Source: a virus. Taken from it: a DNA stretch of 36,547 nt. Below the pieces are notes generated by a model. That model ran no database searches and had not been told where the DNA came from. It saw only the letters and a list, made by a program, of their open reading frames with translations. How positions within the stretch are numbered: position 1 is the stretch's first letter; each line of letters opens with the position of its first letter. The stretch lies in IMG/VR virus record IMGVR_UViG_3300042544_001460, positions 1-36,547 of that record; one strand, 5' to 3'. The translations under genes were made by a program, and so were the position numbers. This document shows positions 29,031 through 36,344 of the stretch, piece by piece.

Positions 29031-29708
29031 TTATAAGAATTTTTTAAAATTTCTAATAAATTCTTTTTCGTACTTTTTTAATTCTTTGGTGTCTAATCCG
29101 TTGTATAAACCGGTTGACATAAACGCATTAATCTCATCATCAATAATCTTCTTATCATCCACATATCCCATCTTCGTTAATTTCTTTTTTAACTTTTCGT
29201 AGTGAGATGGTTTTATGTTATTAATAAGTTTATTGACCGATTTCTTATACTCTTTGTTGGTGTGGTATAATCCGTGTGCGATTTCGTGGTCTAAAGTTTT
29301 TAGGTCTTTACTACTAGCACCAATCAAATACCAATCACATCTTGTTCCACTATTCTTTTCCATTGAATCATTTGAACAATAGAAATAAATGTCATTCATA
29401 ATGTGGTCGTACTCAGTTTCTTTATAAAAAGTATCAACTCCCTTTTCAACTACATTACTTGGAATATTATAACCAGACCAATCTTCAGGATATGTGAACA
29501 CCCTCTTCTTCCAAGCACTTTTATAGAATCTCATATACTCCATCCAACTGAATTTTTTACCTCTAAATTCTTTGTAAGGAGATTCATAAAATTCTTGATA
29601 ACGGCAAAATAACATTGCTCTGTCATAGTCGTCATCAATCAATACACAATAAATTCTTGGTTTTATTTCTTTAACTTTCCCTTTGAGTAAAGGATGTTTA
29701 ATTTTCAT
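29031..29708 (-). CDS. Zincin metallopeptidase-like protein
   Basis: 225 residues with a zinc-peptidase active site: LDHEIAHGLYH contains HExxH (H141, E142, H145), and Glu192 in IDDEINAFMSTG is a likely third ligand. The N-terminal part is aromatic-rich (DDDYDRAMLFCRYQEF). No signal peptide. It may cleave phage structural or host proteins inside the cell. It is not the classical prohead protease, which is a serine enzyme. Stop of the upstream gene and this ATG share one base. Confidence 0.72.
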   Translation of the reverse strand: MKIKHPLLKGKVKEIKPRIYCVLIDDDYDRAMLFCRYQEFYESPYKEFRGKKFSWMEYMRFYKSAWKKRVFTYPEDWSGYNIPSNVVEKGVDTFYKETEYDHIMNDIYFYCSNDSMEKNSGTRCDWYLIGASSKDLKTLDHEIAHGLYHTNKEYKKSVNKLINNIKPSHYEKLKKKLTKMGYVDDKKIIDDEINAFMSTGLYNGLDTKELKKYEKEFIRNFKKFL

Positions 29709-30127
29709 TATATAAGTAAATTTGTGATGTCGTTACCATCCTTATATATGTCAAGATACCCCACGACTTTTGGTATCTTATTTGTATTCTCAAACTCAGT
29801 TGTTTTTGGCATCATACCAACAACCCATTCAGGTTCTTTAATCTTTTTTAGATTAAATGAAAAAATACCTTGAGGTGTCGAATTGATATAATATACGGAC
29901 CCTTTTTGAATAAGAGAATCCCATTTTATTTTTTCTATCAATAAATCAGAATAATCCGCTCGTCTACATTTCAACTCATAGACTTTTTTTCTACAAGTAC
30001 TAAACGCATCCGTCGGATTATACTGGTCAGTCTTTTCCAAATCAGGAATCAACTTAGTTTTAAGAAGATTAAAAAGTGTTTCTTCGTTTAAATTGATAAG
30101 AAGTCTTTTCTTTTCAACTGATAACAT
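29708..30127 (-). CDS. PD-(D/E)xK nuclease-like protein, second copy
   Basis: 139 residues with PTDAFSTCRKKVYELKCRR: Asp40 followed by E51-x-K53, then YYINSTPQGIFSFNLKK and MPKTTEFENTNKIPKVVGYL. I recognise the overall pattern from uncharacterised Bacteroidota phage proteins, and the D...ExK arrangement suggests a restriction-endonuclease-like nuclease. It shares no obvious motif with the larger PD-(D/E)xK protein at 7827-8399 outside those residues. Substrate unknown. Confidence 0.55.
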   Translation of the reverse strand: MLSVEKKRLLINLNEETLFNLLKTKLIPDLEKTDQYNPTDAFSTCRKKVYELKCRRADYSDLLIEKIKWDSLIQKGSVYYINSTPQGIFSFNLKKIKEPEWVVGMMPKTTEFENTNKIPKVVGYLDIYKDGNDITNLLI

Positions 30128-30408
30128 TAACGTAAATGTTTGAATTTATCTCCCAAGTTATTGATGAAGTTTTCTTCTTCAATTGAAAGTAAATCTCTAC
30201 ACTTAGCTAACTTATTAAGACTATCCCAAAATCTTTGGTCGTTAACATTTGGTCTACGAACACCATTGTTCTTACCTGTGGTTTCTGTAGAGGATTGGAT
30301 GTATCCATCTTCTTCTAATATCTCAATTAGTCTATCTCTTTCACTTTTACTACAAGCGTCGATAAACTCACTTGGGTCGATGTCAATTTCTGTACTAAAT
30401 TCTGGCAT
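30127..30408 (-). CDS. Hypothetical acidic protein (93 aa)
   Basis: 93 residues starting MPEFSTEIDIDPSEFIDACS, acidic N-terminus, then DRLIEILEEDGYI, a Gly/Asn-rich linker (TTGKNNGVRRPNVNDQRFWD) and a helical C-terminus. No family recognised. Start shares one base with the next gene's stop. Probably a small cytoplasmic phage protein. Confidence 0.55.
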   Translation of the reverse strand: MPEFSTEIDIDPSEFIDACSKSERDRLIEILEEDGYIQSSTETTGKNNGVRRPNVNDQRFWDSLNKLAKCRDLLSIEEENFINNLGDKFKHLR

Positions 30409-30412
30409 AATA

Positions 30413-30604
30413 TTATTTTTTTCCTTCTATTAGAATGGTTTTTAATGAGTCTGCTTTCTTTAATTCGACTTCTTTAACAATGTTAACATTTTTTTCAGCT
30501 CTTAATTTTGCTAACTCTTTTTGTTGGAAGAAGCAGATAACCAATAAAGCAATTGCACCACCCATAGTGATGTTCTTTTGATTATTTTTAATAAATTCTA
30601 TCAT
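30413..30604 (-). CDS. Small membrane-anchored protein (63 aa)
   Basis: A 63-residue protein with one membrane helix (about 13-27, ITMGGAIALLVICFF) and a charged coiled-coil tail (QQKELAKLRAEKNVNIVKEV). Its layout is like the 25212-25484 protein. Role unknown. Begins 11 nt after the previous small membrane gene. Confidence 0.5.
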   Translation of the reverse strand: MIEFIKNNQKNITMGGAIALLVICFFQQKELAKLRAEKNVNIVKEVELKKADSLKTILIEGKK

Positions 30605-30615
30605 ACTATTTGTTT

Positions 30616-30777
30616 TTACAATTCTTCAACAATTCCTAATAACTCCGCTAACCCTAATAGTATTGCAGTGTTGCCAAATTGTTCGTTAAATAAAAACCAA
30701 CAAGCTGTCAGTCTTAACACACTCTTGACTAAACTAATCCAAAAATGTGAATTACTTTTTGATTCTTTTGGTTGCAT
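30616..30777 (-). CDS. Small membrane-associated protein (53 aa)
   Basis: A 53-residue frame starting MQPKESKSNSHFWISLVKSV. After a polar N-terminus it has two short hydrophobic helices (about 12-29 and 37-50), the first with Arg and Cys. It looks like a small holin-like or membrane-associated phage protein. It overlaps the next upstream gene by 26 nt and ends 11 nt before the gene at 30413-30604. Confidence 0.5.
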   Translation of the reverse strand: MQPKESKSNSHFWISLVKSVLRLTACWFLFNEQFGNTAILLGLAELLGIVEEL

Positions 30778-31018
30778 TTGTTTTCTTTTTAAAACTTTTC
30801 TTCAATGTATAAATTATCTCATCAACCTCATTGACTGCCATTCCGAGACCAAGTGAAACTTCACTTGATAGTTGGAAGTTTTCGTTATCTCCAAGTTTAA
30901 GATATCTTAAAGATTCTTTACGAAAACCTAACGCTTGTCTTTTAAGGTCTTCTTTTTTGTTTCTTAACTCTGCATATACTTTGTTAAGAGTTCTTTGGTC
31001 GTAAGTAAGTGCTTTCAT
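30752..31018 (-). CDS. Hypothetical basic coiled-coil protein (88 aa)
   Basis: 88 residues, almost wholly helical: MKALTYDQRTLNKVYAELRN, RKESLRYLKLGDNENF, and a strongly basic C-terminus (KSFKKKTNATKRIKK) that could bind DNA or RNA. No family recognised. A good promoter 4 nt upstream makes the start secure and the mRNA leaderless. First gene of a small-protein operon running toward 29031. Confidence 0.58.
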   Translation of the reverse strand: MKALTYDQRTLNKVYAELRNKKEDLKRQALGFRKESLRYLKLGDNENFQLSSEVSLGLGMAVNEVDEIIYTLKKSFKKKTNATKRIKK

Positions 31019-31022
31019 AATA

Positions 31023-31054
31023 AAAATATATTAAATTATTTTGAAGATTCCAAA
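31023..31054 (-). promoter_or_regulatory. Bacteroidota-type promoter, leaderless
   Basis: TTTG (31054-31051), 20 nt, TATATTTT (31030-31023), 4 nt, ATG 31018. Core TTTGGAATCTTCAAAA follows the same pattern as other sites. The -33 box falls within the last codons of the methyltransferase gene. Confidence 0.65.
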
Positions 31055-31989
31055 TAATTGTGAATAAAATTTATTCTTTGACCAATCCAATACATAACAT
31101 TAACTGTCATTGAATTACCCACAGCACCTTTTACATTAGAATAACTTGGTTTTTTCCCGTTGATTTCAAAATCTAAATAACCATCAGGAAACCCTTGTAA
31201 TCTTTCTAGTTCTCTTTCGGTAAATGTTCTGATACCATTATTGTCTACCCAATAGTTTGAGGTGGATACTTTTCCAAACCCATCAACCAATGTTCTTGCG
31301 TAGGATTTGGTTACCGTACCAGCGAGTTTAATTTGTCCGAGAATATTTTTGGTGTACTCATCCCTCTTGAGTTTATTCTTTTCTTCAACGCTTTCAAAAC
31401 ATCCTTCTTCAAATAATACTGAGAATGGGACTCTCCAGTCTTTTCCACGATATCCGACAATATAGATTCTTTTGCGTCGTTGGGGAACTCCGAAGTATTG
31501 CGAGTCGAAAACCCTATAAGCGATTGAGTAATTTTCCCCTTGGACAACCCCTTGTTTTTCGATTTGTTCAGGTCTGAAGTCAACTCCTGTGAAAGAGGAG
31601 ATGATTTGACATAAGGCTTTTTTGTGTTGACTTTTAAAAACGCCTTCGACATTTTCCCAAATGAACCACTTAGGTCGTTTTTCTTTAAGAATTTGTCCAT
31701 AGCTAAGGGCGATTTGACCACGGATATCATCCATTCCTTTGTTGAGTCCTGCATCGGAAAAAGATTGACAAGGCGTTCCTCCGACCAATAAGTCGAATTT
31801 TGTTTTTTTGTACGTTTCATTCGTGTTGAGTTTAGTAATGTCAGTAAATAAAGGTGTGTTTGGGTAGTGATGTGATAGAACTTGTTGTGGGAACTTTGCA
31901 AAGTCACATACACCCTTACATTCCCAACCAAGTGGTGACCAAGCAACAGTTGCAGCTTCGATTCCACTACAAACAGATAGGTATTTCAT
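31036..31989 (-). CDS. DNA (cytosine-5) methyltransferase
   Basis: Transfers methyl from AdoMet to C5 of cytosine in DNA. 317 residues with the conserved motifs: I SVCSGIEAATVAW, IV GGTPCQSFSDAG with catalytic Cys74, VI ENVEG (112-116), VIII QRRKRIYIVG (170-179), the target-recognition region (about 185-255), IX ERELERLQGFPDGY and X GNSMTVNVMYWIG. No partner restriction gene is seen, so it probably guards phage DNA against host restriction or alters gene expression; the recognised sequence cannot be read from this. TAGATTTG at 32010-32017 is its likely -7 box. Confidence 0.92.
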   Translation of the reverse strand: MKYLSVCSGIEAATVAWSPLGWECKGVCDFAKFPQQVLSHHYPNTPLFTDITKLNTNETYKKTKFDLLVGGTPCQSFSDAGLNKGMDDIRGQIALSYGQILKEKRPKWFIWENVEGVFKSQHKKALCQIISSFTGVDFRPEQIEKQGVVQGENYSIAYRVFDSQYFGVPQRRKRIYIVGYRGKDWRVPFSVLFEEGCFESVEEKNKLKRDEYTKNILGQIKLAGTVTKSYARTLVDGFGKVSTSNYWVDNNGIRTFTERELERLQGFPDGYLDFEINGKKPSYSNVKGAVGNSMTVNVMYWIGQRINFIHNYLESSK

Positions 31990-32009
31990 TGTGTTATAGT
32001 TTAGTTAAA

Positions 32010-32040
32010 CAAATCTAACAATAAAAAAATAAAATTGAAA
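32010..32040 (-). promoter_or_regulatory. Bacteroidota-type promoter (weak -33)
   Basis: TTTC (32040-32037), 19 nt, TAGATTTG (32017-32010; exact -7 box), then 20 nt to ATG 31989. A weak hairpin AACTAA...TTAGTT lies just upstream near 32073-32095. Confidence 0.5.
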
Positions 32041-32085
32041 ATTTTTTTGAAATCTTTTTTAATATATCATATAACTAACTATAAA

Positions 32086-33483
32086 TCAATTAGTTATGAT
32101 TTCGTATTTCTCTTTTTTCCACACCAAATATGGATATTCTTTCAAACGTTCACATAAAATTACCATTGCATCATCGAATATTTCTTTGTTGACCGGTGTA
32201 TTTGCTTTTCCATATGCTTGTACGAATGAACCTCTTCGATATTGTAAATTAATTCTTTTTCTACCATATGATAATGCAACGTAAATGTATAATGCTCCGT
32301 GAAAAAATTGTTTGGACATACAGTTCTTCATCAATGTTCCTTCGAGAATAAAATCATCTTCAGATAAAATTACTTTTGGTATGTAAACATTATCACCAAG
32401 AACAATCGGTTCTTCAATTGCGTTAACAACATCATCTGGTATATTATATTTTAATTTATATCCAAGAGACAAATGTTTTTTAAGTAAGGACCATTCACTT
32501 ATTAAGTAATCAATATCATCAGGTTTCTTCAACCTGATTTTTAATTCATATCCTCTTTCCTCTAAGTAATGTCTGAGGGTAAACAAATCGTAAATAACGT
32601 TGAAGGGACTTTCTAATCTATCATCATCTGACATCCATTTCTCAAGAACCTTTGTTACTGATTCCTTTTCCGCATCATTCTTACATACGAATGTTTTTCT
32701 TGGTGTATTTTGAACATTACATACTGACCACCAATCAAATCGTTTGATGTATTCAATATAGTTGTCACCAAACAATTTACAAAGAAAACTTAGACATTTG
32801 ATATTAACTTTACCATATTTGTTTGAGGATAACGCTCCCACCAAGTACTTTGATTTAATGCCGTATGAATCTAATACTGCCGGTAAAAACTTGTTGTCGT
32901 TTAATTTAAGATATTTCTTTTTTGGGTACTCATCCATAATGTTTAGATAAACATTATCGTGAAATTTAATTCCCTTTTTGTGTAAATGAAAATCAACAAT
33001 CAAATCAAATAAAGGATTGATTTTGGTTTTCTCATCGTAAGTTTTGTTCTTAATGAATTCATCATCTACATTTAATAGTAATTCATTTTTAATATGTGTA
33101 AAGATGGTCTCGGTAATTCTTTTGTACTTGACTCCCCAATAGTTTAATCTTTTCTCACCATAGTAAAATCCCCTATCAACTAAATCACACAACTTATCGA
33201 AGTTGTTCTTTTTTACTGTTAAAACTGATTTAACAGCCTCACCATTCTTTATGCGGTCATTTTGTAATCTATAAGTTACCTGTATATCACCTGTTACCTT
33301 ATTGATTATTAATTCGTGACAAAACCTTAATTTATTACCATCACCGAGTCTGGTGTAGTTAATGTAGAAGTCCGCATAGTAAACTAATGTGGTATCATCA
33401 GAACCGAGTCTTAATTCACAAGTTGAACTTGATTGTTTATTTCTCTCTACCTTTTCTTGAAAATAATGTTCGTGTGTTATCAT
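32086..33483 (-). CDS. PcfJ-like protein, copy 1
   Basis: 465 residues. The C-terminal region resembles the PcfJ-like family: LEGTLMKNCMSKQFF with Cys388 followed by IYVALSYG and RGSFVQAYGKANTP, the 'C...V.Y/...Q..G..N' layout of PcfJ-like proteins. The N-terminal 380 residues are Lys/Tyr/Asp-rich with no recognised domain. It shares a similar domain plan with the larger copy at 33522-35408, from which it is separated by 38 nt. The family occurs in conjugative plasmids and phages and has no firm function. The start codon overlaps an inverted repeat (33483-33499). Confidence 0.62.
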   Translation of the reverse strand: MITHEHYFQEKVERNKQSSSTCELRLGSDDTTLVYYADFYINYTRLGDGNKLRFCHELIINKVTGDIQVTYRLQNDRIKNGEAVKSVLTVKKNNFDKLCDLVDRGFYYGEKRLNYWGVKYKRITETIFTHIKNELLLNVDDEFIKNKTYDEKTKINPLFDLIVDFHLHKKGIKFHDNVYLNIMDEYPKKKYLKLNDNKFLPAVLDSYGIKSKYLVGALSSNKYGKVNIKCLSFLCKLFGDNYIEYIKRFDWWSVCNVQNTPRKTFVCKNDAEKESVTKVLEKWMSDDDRLESPFNVIYDLFTLRHYLEERGYELKIRLKKPDDIDYLISEWSLLKKHLSLGYKLKYNIPDDVVNAIEEPIVLGDNVYIPKVILSEDDFILEGTLMKNCMSKQFFHGALYIYVALSYGRKRINLQYRRGSFVQAYGKANTPVNKEIFDDAMVILCERLKEYPYLVWKKEKYEIITN

Positions 33484-33520
33484 CTACATAAAATGTAGAC
33501 AATAACATTTACATTGTGTA
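33483..33520. repeat. Tandem inverted repeats at start of PcfJ-like gene
   Basis: A perfect palindrome TCTACAT-AAA-ATGTAGA spans 33483-33499; its last minus-strand base is the A of ATG 33483. A second one, TACA-TTG-TGTA, lies at 33510-33520. They could be operators for an autoregulator or mRNA hairpins blocking translation of the downstream PcfJ-like gene. Confidence 0.55.
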
Positions 33521-33521
33521 G

Positions 33522-35408
33522 TTAAAATAATCCTAACACATCATCAGTAGGAAGTGTTGTCTTTGTAACATCTATACCATTGATAGTTAATGGGATAACT
33601 CTTTTTTCGATTGATTTGATTGGATACTTATATTTCCCTATTCTTCTTTTTAGTGCATTCAATGCGTCCTCAAAGTGTTCTGGTGGTGATTGATTACAGA
33701 AATATCTTGATTGTGTACAAGTCTTATCTCTAACATCGAACTCATTAGTAACTCTTTCACTACCAATTACACTGTCGGCTCTTAATGATACAATTATAGA
33801 TATTTCTTTATTTGAATATGACGCAACACAATGATGCATATGTGAACCCTCCTCAGAATATTCCATTTCCTGTTTCAATAATACAGGATAGTACATTCTA
33901 TATTTTTCCATACTTGGGTAGATACCATCTAATTCCCAAACTTTAATTGGTTCTTCAATCATTGAGATTAGTTTCTCATCAAACACGTACTCAATCACAC
34001 TACCCTTTTTTATCAATCTATCGAGACGTGATAACTCTAAGTGTTCATTATGAAACTCTTGCCAATTCTTAGCTCTCAACATCATATCAGGATAATAATC
34101 CCTCAACTTTTTAATCATTAAAAAATGGTCATCAATCTGATTTAATTGACTGTTTAAAACGGTATCCATTCGATGATTGTTTTCATTTACCGTTGCGTAC
34201 TCATTAAATAATTTAATTAGATTATATTTCTCGGTATCGTTTAAATAAAACGTGTTATCGTATGTGACCTTTTCTTTGTAGAAATTATTAGTGTAAGGTG
34301 AAATAGTCTTATCCGACATATCTTTACAAAAAATATCAACATTAATATTTGATAGGTACTTGAACATCTCCTCACCGAAATATCTTTTTAATCTGAATAG
34401 ACTTATAATATCGATATCAGGATTTTTATGTAGAAGTTTAATTGTTTGTTTAGATTTAATTCCTAATCTATCTAATATTGCCGCAACTAATTTATTATCG
34501 TTCTTTTTAAGAAAGGGTTTTGTTGGGTAACAAAACGTAATTAAATTTCTGTAGTTATCAGGTGTTTTGATACCTTTAATCATCACGAACAAGTCGATTA
34601 AATTGTTATATATCCATTGGTTAGAATCTTTTTTCACACCATAATTTGGTTCTATTGTTTTATGGTTTTGGAAGGTATTAAAGAAATGATATAATGTTTC
34701 AAAAAAAACCTTATCACTAAATTCTTCAGATAGTTCTTCTTGTATCTTTATTGAACTTTTAAAATCGTTATTGGTGATAAACTTGTCTACCCTACTACCA
34801 AAATGAGTTAATAAAGAATCTAATGACATCCACAAATTACCAAAAGTATTCTTTCTGGCTTTCATTGTGTTTGAATTGTAAGCCTTCTCAAATGTTGTGA
34901 TATCACCTGTCTTTAAGTTTAAACAAATTCCATTGATGGTCGTTGCTTTTTTAAAGTACTTACAATTTACAAATCGTTTCTTTGTTTGGGAATACAATTT
35001 AATTGTTATTTTATCTCCGTTTTGTACTATTGACCTTTCGTAATAATATGTTTCAATAGAACTAAATGCTCTACCGAAGTGCCGTTTTATTTGTCTATCA
35101 TTTTTCGTGTAATATGCACCATCTTTTTTGAAGTATCCATTTAACCGTACATTAACACCAGTAGGTTCGGGAGAATAAAAAAACTTAGTATTCTTTTTTC
35201 TCATTTCCGCCCTATTCTCAAGTTCAAGTGTGTACCAACCGTATGAACGTTTGAATATATTCTCCGTAGATTCCTTGTCGAAATCCCAATCTTCTACTTT
35301 GAAGGTATTAAATGCATTGTTTTTAGGTTTTTCGGATAATTTAGAATAATCCCTGTATGGGTGAATTTCGGAGAAGGAGTACCTCTGAACAAGAATTTCT
35401 TTTCTCAT
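33522..35408 (-). CDS. PcfJ-like protein, copy 2
   Basis: 628 residues. Near the C-terminus EEGSHMHHCVASYSN has HHC with Cys527, followed by IIVSLRADS, NEFDVR and TCTQSRYFCNQSPP: the typical PcfJ-like signature (H-C-V-x-Y, then S-L-R, then Q-x-x-x-x-N). The N-terminal 500 residues are Lys/Tyr/Asn-rich, with no known domain. Compared with copy 1 the signature is fuller (HHC intact; copy 1 has NC). A TATATTTG element (35432-35439) 23 nt upstream may be its -7 box, though its -33 is poor. Confidence 0.7.
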   Translation of the reverse strand: MRKEILVQRYSFSEIHPYRDYSKLSEKPKNNAFNTFKVEDWDFDKESTENIFKRSYGWYTLELENRAEMRKKNTKFFYSPEPTGVNVRLNGYFKKDGAYYTKNDRQIKRHFGRAFSSIETYYYERSIVQNGDKITIKLYSQTKKRFVNCKYFKKATTINGICLNLKTGDITTFEKAYNSNTMKARKNTFGNLWMSLDSLLTHFGSRVDKFITNNDFKSSIKIQEELSEEFSDKVFFETLYHFFNTFQNHKTIEPNYGVKKDSNQWIYNNLIDLFVMIKGIKTPDNYRNLITFCYPTKPFLKKNDNKLVAAILDRLGIKSKQTIKLLHKNPDIDIISLFRLKRYFGEEMFKYLSNINVDIFCKDMSDKTISPYTNNFYKEKVTYDNTFYLNDTEKYNLIKLFNEYATVNENNHRMDTVLNSQLNQIDDHFLMIKKLRDYYPDMMLRAKNWQEFHNEHLELSRLDRLIKKGSVIEYVFDEKLISMIEEPIKVWELDGIYPSMEKYRMYYPVLLKQEMEYSEEGSHMHHCVASYSNKEISIIVSLRADSVIGSERVTNEFDVRDKTCTQSRYFCNQSPPEHFEDALNALKRRIGKYKYPIKSIEKRVIPLTINGIDVTKTTLPTDDVLGLF

Positions 35409-35485
35409 ATGAATGTTTTATTAGTAGAATTCAAATATAGGAAAAAAACTGGAATATCACTATTTATTTAAAAACTTTTATATAT

Positions 35486-35614
35486 ATGGCAAAGTCTAAA
35501 GGAAGTTCTACATCAATGAAGGTATCATTTGGTAAGAAAAGTACGGGTAAAGCACGTAAATCTTATGGTCCAAAAGACCAAAAACCAAAGAGATACAAAG
35601 GTCAAGGACGTTAA
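35486..35614 (+). CDS. Small basic protein (42 aa)
   Basis: A plus-strand frame of 42 residues, MAKSKGSSTSMKVSFGKKST, continuing GKARKSYGPKDQKPKRYKGQ and ending GR. It is about a quarter Lys plus five Gly and several Ser, with no acidic residue except one Asp, so a disordered DNA- or virion-binding protein is likely. It is convergent with the 35611-35862 gene: TTAA (35611-35614) is both its stop (TAA on plus) and the other gene's stop (TAA on minus). A TATTTATT lies 17 nt before the ATG, a variant of the putative late motif. Confidence 0.65.
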   Translation: MAKSKGSSTSMKVSFGKKSTGKARKSYGPKDQKPKRYKGQGR

Positions 35615-35862
35615 TCTTCTTCGTATATTGGATATATGTGAATTGGTGTGTATTCACCAACATATGCGTTTAGTATGTTGAATTCAACCCATTCGTAAGC
35701 ATCTTCGTACGTAAACTCATTTATCCTTTGAGTTTCGGATATCAGTTTATTAATATCATAGACTGCCCTACCTTCCTGTGTAAAACCGATAATGGCCAAG
35801 TCTAACTCGTCCCATAGAATTGCGTCAGGATTGATTTCCGATATTTTTTCTCTTGTTATCAT
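35611..35862 (-). CDS. Conserved phage protein, MITRE-NPDA type (83 aa)
   Basis: 83 residues beginning MITREKISEINPDAILWDEL and containing AIIGFTQEGRAVYDINKLI (about 23-41) and DAYEWVEFNILNAYVGEYTP (about 55-74). I recall this pattern from uncharacterised tailed-phage proteins; function unknown. Its ATG overlaps the stop of the NlpC/P60 gene by 4 nt, indicating coupling with that cell-wall gene. Confidence 0.65.
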   Translation of the reverse strand: MITREKISEINPDAILWDELDLAIIGFTQEGRAVYDINKLISETQRINEFTYEDAYEWVEFNILNAYVGEYTPIHIYPIYEED

Positions 35863-36341
35863 AATCTACCCGCTCCTTTATATGATTTTTTATATTTTAG
35901 TTCACTTAAACTACTAATCTTAACACCCTCAGCTTTATTTGCTGCGTGGACAAATTTATCATTACCAATGTAAATTCCACAATGCCATCCACTTGGACTA
36001 ATTCGACTATTAAAGAATACGATATCACCAATAATTAAATTAGTCTTGGGTATTCTATTAGTTTGTGACCATTGTTTATATGCAACATCTTTTAATTCTA
36101 ATCCATAGACATCACGGTATAATCTTTTGGTGAATTGGGAGCAGTCAATACCCTTCTTCGTTTTACCACCTAATTTATATGGAATACCAATCCACTCGTT
36201 AATGAATTTATCTAACTTAGGTGCTTCTTGTGTTTCAATATGTTTAACATAATCAGAAAATTGATTCTGACTAAACGCTGATATTGTTAATAAGGTTAAA
36301 AGAATTATTAACCATATTATTTCTTTTAATTTTTTATTCAT
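35859..36341 (-). CDS. NlpC/P60 peptidase with signal peptide
   Basis: 160 residues. A signal peptide or anchor covers about 1-24 (ending ISAFSQ). The catalytic domain has Cys67 (GIDCSQFTKRLY), GDIVFFNS, His120 (SGWHCGIYIG) and His132 (FVHAANKAEG), the NlpC/P60 Cys-His-His set, cleaving peptidoglycan stem peptides (gamma-D-Glu-diaminopimelate bonds). Export to the periplasm fits lysis or a superinfection role. It overlaps the small gene at 35611 by 4 nt and is preceded by thyA with 3 nt between. Confidence 0.88.
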   Translation of the reverse strand: MNKKLKEIIWLIILLTLLTISAFSQNQFSDYVKHIETQEAPKLDKFINEWIGIPYKLGGKTKKGIDCSQFTKRLYRDVYGLELKDVAYKQWSQTNRIPKTNLIIGDIVFFNSRISPSGWHCGIYIGNDKFVHAANKAEGVKISSLSELKYKKSYKGAGRL

Positions 36342-36344
36342 ATT

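Noticed and set aside
29031-29708. Prohead protease assignment for the zincin
   Set aside because: It has HExxH, whereas T4-type prohead proteases are serine enzymes; it could not account for the leader-cleavage hypothesis by itself.
31311-31967. A 218-residue minus-strand frame inside the cytosine methyltransferase gene
   Set aside because: It is the same DNA in another frame; the methyltransferase motifs are all in the other frame and this product has no recognisable pattern.
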